In this document: positions 29,031 through 32,965 of the stretch, one piece after another
How the letters are laid out: every line of letters starts with the position of its first letter
Position numbering within the stretch: the stretch's first letter is position 1
DNA from: a virus
Length of the DNA stretch: 32,965 nucleotides
Direction: 5' to 3' (one strand)
IMG/VR virus record: IMGVR_UViG_3300034106_000075
Span: 1 to 32,965 of that record
Position numbers and translations under genes: made by a program
Notes under the pieces: model-generated
Seen by the model: the letters and a program-made list of their open reading frames with translations, nothing else
Databases searched by the model: none
What the model was told of the DNA's origin: nothing

Positions 29031-30686
29031 ATGGCTTTGACTAAAGTCTCTTATTCCATGATAAATGGGCCAGTAGTCTCTGTAACAGACTACGGTGCGG
29101 TTTGTGATGGCGTAACTAATGACTATGCTGCAATCATGGCAGCGCATGACAATGCGCCAGATGGCGCAATGGTTTTGATTAAGGGTGCTTGTTACTACAC
29201 ATCACCCCTAGTTTTTACCCGCAGACTGAATTGGACTTGCCCAGGCTCCGGCGACTATTTCAAGCCCAATGTTGGCGCTGGAAACATTGCATTGAAAATT
29301 GTTGGTGGAATATTTGCGGCAAATGTTCAAAATAAAATAAATATGTATTCGACAAGTACTTGTTCAGATGCTCTTGTACTTGATACATATTTCATGTCAA
29401 CAATTGAATCTAGAGTTGCTGTTAACGCTACTGGATTTGCATTTAGAGTTATTGGTGCGCTTGAAAGTCAATTTTATTTAAAACAATCTGTTAACTTTAC
29501 AACCCCAGGCGGTGCAAGTGGTCTTTCCACAAACCATTTAAAAATTGAAGTTAACACAACAACTCCAGGCGGCCCGTATTACACAAACGCCAATCAGTTT
29601 TATGTCAATTTTGCTGGTGCAGTTAACGGCATTATTCACGATGACATGGCTTCACAAGGTGACAACACTTTCCGTGGAACTATTCAAGGACTAAGCGGAA
29701 CGCCATTTTCAGCAGTTGGTTGCAACAACATGAAAGTGACAGAAATGCACTTTGAAGGCAACCCAATTGGATCGCAATTAGATGGTTGCACAAACTCTAG
29801 TATTGAAAATGTTATTTCTGCGGCAGCGGCTAATTTTTCGCTTTATAGTTGCATTGGCACTACCATAAAAAACTATGCAGGCGGTTTATTTATTGCCTCT
29901 AGTTCTAGGCATACAAAAATTATTGATTGCCGAGTTGATGGCGATACTTACACAGATGAAAGCCAAACAACTGAGATGATTGGTGGGGGTGTTACATCAT
30001 CATCATCTGCAACGACTTTAAATGGCGGTGGCGGTGCAAGCCCAATAGAAAATTTCTTTCAGAATCCATATATTGATATTTGGACTGCTGGAACGGCTGC
30101 TGCCCCTGATGGTTTTGCTGCGGGGGCGGCTACTTTTGCACAAGCAACTGGTGCATTTTATGGGCTTGGTTTTGGTGGCAAATCAGCGGCTGTTACATCT
30201 ACCGCAACAGCACTTGCTAACATGACTACCGCTACTCCATCAGGGCCATTTGCAAATACGCCTGACGCAAGATGGGTATCAATTTTGACTGCCGTATATG
30301 TGGCAACTGGTCAGCCCAACGTTGATGTTTATATGTTTAATGGAACATCTTACGAAGGTGTAGGAAGCATCACTACTAAAAATGCGTGGGTTACAGTTAG
30401 AGGTTCTGTTTTACTTGCTGCTGGTGCAACTCCCACAGTTGTTTTCGCACCAAATAGTAGTGGAAGTTTTGTTGCTGGTAACTTTTATGTTGGTGGGCTT
30501 TCAATGGTCAATGGCACAACATCACCAAAATTTCTAATTGATTCTGGTCGCAGACTTGAGTATGTTGTCACCAGCGTAAGCAATGCGCCAGGCTTTGTTG
30601 GTCAACGTGCATATCTTTCAGGTACTGGTAAATGGTACATGGCTGCTGGAACTGCATCGAGCGCCGACTGGATTATTTTGAATTAA
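29031..30686 (+). CDS. Tailspike, right-handed beta-helix (pectate-lyase-like fold)
   Basis: The protein has 551 residues. Residues ~14-35 contain SVTDYGAVCDGVTNDYAAIM, the classical DYGAxxDGxTxD start of the pectate-lyase-3 beta-helix domain in phage depolymerases. Repetitive strand-turn segments continue to ~330. A GGGGASPIENFF linker follows at ~338-352, and a C-terminal beta-sandwich ends in the trimerising-type segment LIDSGRRLEYVVTS...YLSGTGKWYMAAGT. It likely binds or cleaves host surface polysaccharide. Catalytic residues cannot be assigned by eye. It is AT-rich relative to portal and coat genes. Confidence 0.85.
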   Translation: MALTKVSYSMINGPVVSVTDYGAVCDGVTNDYAAIMAAHDNAPDGAMVLIKGACYYTSPLVFTRRLNWTCPGSGDYFKPNVGAGNIALKIVGGIFAANVQNKINMYSTSTCSDALVLDTYFMSTIESRVAVNATGFAFRVIGALESQFYLKQSVNFTTPGGASGLSTNHLKIEVNTTTPGGPYYTNANQFYVNFAGAVNGIIHDDMASQGDNTFRGTIQGLSGTPFSAVGCNNMKVTEMHFEGNPIGSQLDGCTNSSIENVISAAAANFSLYSCIGTTIKNYAGGLFIASSSRHTKIIDCRVDGDTYTDESQTTEMIGGGVTSSSSATTLNGGGGASPIENFFQNPYIDIWTAGTAAAPDGFAAGAATFAQATGAFYGLGFGGKSAAVTSTATALANMTTATPSGPFANTPDARWVSILTAVYVATGQPNVDVYMFNGTSYEGVGSITTKNAWVTVRGSVLLAAGATPTVVFAPNSSGSFVAGNFYVGGLSMVNGTTSPKFLIDSGRRLEYVVTSVSNAPGFVGQRAYLSGTGKWYMAAGTASSADWIILN

Positions 30687-30701
30687 ACATAAGGAACAAT
30701 C

Positions 30702-30995
30702 ATGGCTTTGCGAAAAATTATTGAAGTTGAAGGCACGTCTACAATTCAAACTTCTATGGGCGCTATTAAAAATGGCACTCAAAAAGTTTCTTTTTCTGCC
30801 TACGTTAAAGTTGCAAGTATTAGCGGCGATAAAAAAAATCTCTTTGTTTCTGTTAACTTTAAAGGCGATACGCAAGAATTTAATAAACAGTACCAAGTTC
30901 CTGTGTCGGTTGAATCTGGCGCGCCAAATTTTATTGCCCAAACATACGCATACTTAAAAACATTGCCAGAATTTGCTAACGCTGTTGATTGCTAA
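30702..30995 (+). CDS. 97-residue small beta-rich protein after tailspike
   Basis: ATG 30702 follows AAGGA at good spacing. MALRKIIEVEGTSTIQTSMG is followed by strands KVSFSAYVKVASISGDKKNL, FVSVNFKGDTQEFNKQYQVP and a C-terminal helix. It has the look of a small beta-barrel structural or chaperone protein. It closes the fibre cassette and a promoter-like sequence starts inside its last codons. Function unknown. Confidence 0.62.
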   Translation: MALRKIIEVEGTSTIQTSMGAIKNGTQKVSFSAYVKVASISGDKKNLFVSVNFKGDTQEFNKQYQVPVSVESGAPNFIAQTYAYLKTLPEFANAVDC

Positions 30996-31017
30996 CTGAA
31001 AAGAATTCCAGCATAAT
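30989..31017 (+). promoter_or_regulatory. Candidate promoter for scaffold-coat genes
   Basis: TTGCTA (30989-30994) and CATAAT (31012-31017) are separated by 17 bases, matching sigma70 -35/-10 at four and five positions. A start near 31024 would give a leader of about 50 bases with two small potential hairpins (TCGG/CCGA and GAATC/GATTC at 31053-31066). It would supply extra transcription to the abundant scaffold and coat proteins. Confidence 0.45.
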
Positions 31018-31072
31018 GTGCTGACAAACTGTATCGGCCCAGTAGACCGAGGAATCTTAGGATTCAGAAAAC

Positions 31073-31864
31073 ATGACTGAAGAAGTCCAAGCCCTAGCGG
31101 AAGTAGACTCCGCGCCAACCACGGATGTGACGGCCACACCTGAAGTTGCTGAAAGTACGCCGGAAGTCGCTGAGAACCAAGTTGATCAGGCCATAGAGGA
31201 AAAGAAGTACTCCCAGGCTGAAATTGACGCGATGATCGGCAAACGCCTTGCAAGAGAGCAACGTAAGTGGGAAAGAGAGCAAGCAAATCGGTCTGCGGAA
31301 TCGCAAATCGTGAGCGCTGCACCAACTGCGTCCGTTGACCAGTTTGAAAGCCCTGAAGCCTATGCGGAAGCAATGGCCTATCAGAAAGCTGAAGAACTAT
31401 TGGCCAAACGTGAAGCAGCCAAACAGCAATCAGCCGTTCTCGAAAGCTATCAAGAGCGTGAAGAGCAAGCACGGGACAAGTATGATGACTTTGAACAAGT
31501 CGCCTACAACCCCAAGCTACCGATCACAAACGTGATGGCCGAAACGATCCAGTCTTCGGACATTGGGCCTGAGTTAGCGTACTACCTTGGCTCAAATCCA
31601 AAAGAAGCAGATCGTATCTCACGCATGACGCCACTCAGTCAGGCGAAAGAGATTGGGAAAATTGAAGCCAAATTGGCATCAGCGCCCCCAATCAAGAAAA
31701 CAACATCTGCGCCTGCGCCGATTTCTCCTGTTACTGCACGCTCCGCTGGAGCAGCAACTTTGGACACTACAGACCCTCGCTCTATCAAGAGCATGACGGC
31801 CTCGCAGTGGATTGAAGCTGAACGTGCAAGGCAGATTAAGAAGCTACAAGCACAGACCCGCTAA
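31073..31864 (+). CDS. Scaffolding protein, P22 gp8-like
   Basis: This 263-residue protein is acidic at the N-terminus and strongly helical and charged, without cysteine. KKYSQAEIDAMIGKRLAREQ followed by RKWEREQ is a characteristic scaffold motif. FESPEAYAEAMAYQKAEELL, a D/E-rich middle and a basic helical C-terminus (ASQWIEAERARQIKKLQAQT) complete the layout; the basic C-terminal helix binds coat in P22. It directs procapsid assembly and then leaves. It lies immediately before the coat gene. The Shine-Dalgarno sequence is weak (AGGA about ten bases upstream). Confidence 0.85.
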   Translation: MTEEVQALAEVDSAPTTDVTATPEVAESTPEVAENQVDQAIEEKKYSQAEIDAMIGKRLAREQRKWEREQANRSAESQIVSAAPTASVDQFESPEAYAEAMAYQKAEELLAKREAAKQQSAVLESYQEREEQARDKYDDFEQVAYNPKLPITNVMAETIQSSDIGPELAYYLGSNPKEADRISRMTPLSQAKEIGKIEAKLASAPPIKKTTSAPAPISPVTARSAGAATLDTTDPRSIKSMTASQWIEAERARQIKKLQAQTR

Positions 31865-31884
31865 TTTTTTAAAGGATTTTTAAA

Positions 31885-32965
31885 ATGTCTAATAGTATTC
31901 TGACGATTGACATGATCACAAGGAAAGCCTTGGAGATCTTGGAAAACAACCTCGTTCTTACCCGTAACGTGAACCGCCAGTACGACGACAGCTTCGCTGT
32001 TGAAGGTGCTAAGATTGGTTCTACACTGCGTATCCGTTTACCTGACCGCGCTCTGGTAACTGACGGCGCTGCCTTGCAAGTGCAAGACGACAACGAGCAG
32101 TTCACCACTTTGACCGTTGCCAGCCAAAAGCACATCGGCGTCAACTTCACATCTGCTGAATTGACCATGCAATTGGATGACTTCGCAGAGCGTGTTCTGA
32201 AGCCTCGTATCAGCCAGTTGGCATCTTCTATTGATGCAGACGTGGCCAATGCGTACAAAACCATCGGTAACACCGTTGGCACACCTGGCACAACTCCTTC
32301 TACTTCTTTGGTCTTGCTCCAAGCCCAGCAGAAGCTGAACGAAAACGCTGCTGTGATGTCCCCACGTTACGCTACCGTGAACCCAGCAGCCAACGCTGGC
32401 TTGGTTGAAGGCATGAAAGGTTTGTTCAATCCTACAGACACTATCAGCAAGCAATTCAAGAACGGCATGATGGGCACTGGCGTGTTGGGCTTTGACGAGA
32501 TCAACATGTCTCAGTCTATCAAGCAACACACAACTGGCTCTCGCGTTGCCACCGGCAACACCGTGACCACCACTGTGACTTCTCAAGGTGCTTCAAGCAT
32601 TGCTTTGACTATCGGCTCTGGCCTGACAGTTAAAGCCGGTGACGTGTTCACTGTTGCTGATTGCTTCGCTGTGAACCCACAGACTCGTGAATCCACTGGT
32701 TCGTTGTTCCAGTTCGTTGCTTTGGCTGACGCCACTGCCAGCGGCACTGCAATTGTCGTGTCTGTTGCTCCTATCTACACCGCCGCCAATGCTTTGGCTA
32801 CCGTTGACAGTTTCCCTGTCTCTGGTAAGGCTGTTGTTTTCGTAGGCGCTGCTTCTAGCCAGTACGCACAGAACTTGGTCTATCACAAGGACGCCATCAC
32901 CTTCGCAACTGCTGACTTGCTGTTGCCACAAGGTGTTGACATGGCTGCTCGCGCAGTCCACAACG
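31885..32965 (+). CDS. Major capsid (coat) protein, P22 gp5-like, 3' partial
   Basis: ATG 31885 follows AAAGGA at suitable spacing, and the frame stays open to the right edge (about 360 codons). MSNSILTIDMITRKALEILE, then NNLVLTRNVNRQYDDSFAVE and GAKIGSTLRIRLPDRA mark the N-arm and the start of the HK97-type core of P22 coat proteins. The LTMQLDDFAERVLKPRISQL and ATVNPAANAGLVEGMKGLFN helices follow, and the late GKAVVFVGAAS...LVYHKDAI region is also typical. The C-terminal ~50-70 residues are probably missing. This gene is in the late order scaffold - coat - gp4, linking to the gene at the left edge of the window. Confidence 0.93.
   Translation, partial: MSNSILTIDMITRKALEILENNLVLTRNVNRQYDDSFAVEGAKIGSTLRIRLPDRALVTDGAALQVQDDNEQFTTLTVASQKHIGVNFTSAELTMQLDDFAERVLKPRISQLASSIDADVANAYKTIGNTVGTPGTTPSTSLVLLQAQQKLNENAAVMSPRYATVNPAANAGLVEGMKGLFNPTDTISKQFKNGMMGTGVLGFDEINMSQSIKQHTTGSRVATGNTVTTTVTSQGASSIALTIGSGLTVKAGDVFTVADCFAVNPQTRESTGSLFQFVALADATASGTAIVVSVAPIYTAANALATVDSFPVSGKAVVFVGAASSQYAQNLVYHKDAITFATADLLLPQGVDMAARAVHN

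Noticed and set aside
1-32965. tRNA genes, integrase, attachment sites and insertion sequences
   Set aside because: I looked for cloverleaf-like segments, tyrosine or serine recombinase motifs and terminal inverted repeats with transposase. None was convincing. The missing stretch between coat and gp4 could still hold something.

Overview
The window is most of the genome of a short-tailed, P22-like bacteriophage (podovirus morphology). The P22-type set is present: small and large terminase, portal, scaffold, coat, the tail accessory factors gp4 and gp10, three ejection proteins, and tailspike and fibre genes. There is no tape measure, sheath or baseplate. Gene content and style (compact ATGA and TAATG overlaps, DUF669, a Sak4-like ATPase, DUF5856 and a YdaS-type regulator) resemble phages of freshwater Gram-negative bacteria, probably Burkholderiales/Comamonadaceae. 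The host is inferred from general resemblance; no host gene is present. No integrase, excisionase, attachment site or CI-type repressor is visible, so lysogeny is not supported here. The coat gene runs off the right edge and the gp4 gene runs off the left edge. In P22-like phages these genes are near neighbours, so the window probably covers nearly all of a circularly permuted genome, opened just after coat.

Layout. (1) 1-8245, rightward: tail completion (gp4, gp10), a needle or fibre-like protein, two small tail-region proteins including a cupin, and three ejection proteins. (2) 8242-10543, rightward: a run of small membrane proteins ending in a three-helix-type holin and an M15 peptidase endolysin. 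(3) 18110-10527, leftward early operon: small unknown genes, a GNAT-like protein, a Sak4/RecA-like ATPase, DUF669, a Cas4/RecB-like nuclease, an SF2 helicase, glutaredoxin and several conserved small proteins. (4) 18111-18289, divergent control region: a strong leftward sigma70-like promoter lies inside an inverted repeat, and a rightward extended -10 sits almost on the ATG of a Cro/YdaS-like regulator. (5) 18290-23863, rightward: regulator, Toprim primase-helicase, an iteron array, an unknown gene, a RusA-like resolvase, TerS, a 355-base non-coding stretch with DnaA boxes, and TerL. (6) 23866-32965, rightward: three small basic proteins, portal, DUF5856, small structural genes, a fibre/tailspike cassette, scaffold and coat.

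The genome therefore behaves as two opposed transcription units. They diverge at about 18.2 kb and, on a circular map, collide at about 10.53 kb, where the endolysin and the last early gene overlap tail to tail by 17 bases. The early leftward arm supplies recombination and host-interaction functions. The rightward arm supplies regulation, replication, packaging, virion and lysis.

The most unusual non-coding signals are two candidate replication origins 1.7 kb apart. One is a helically phased GTACCGAA iteron array at the 3' end of the primase-helicase gene. The other is an oriC-like DnaA-box cluster with an AT-only tract between the terminase genes. Also notable are a compact operator/promoter switch with a near-leaderless regulator mRNA, an AT-rich cassette inserted in gp10 whose peptide motif recurs in a separate 55-residue protein, and a 116-base out-of-frame overlap at the helicase end.
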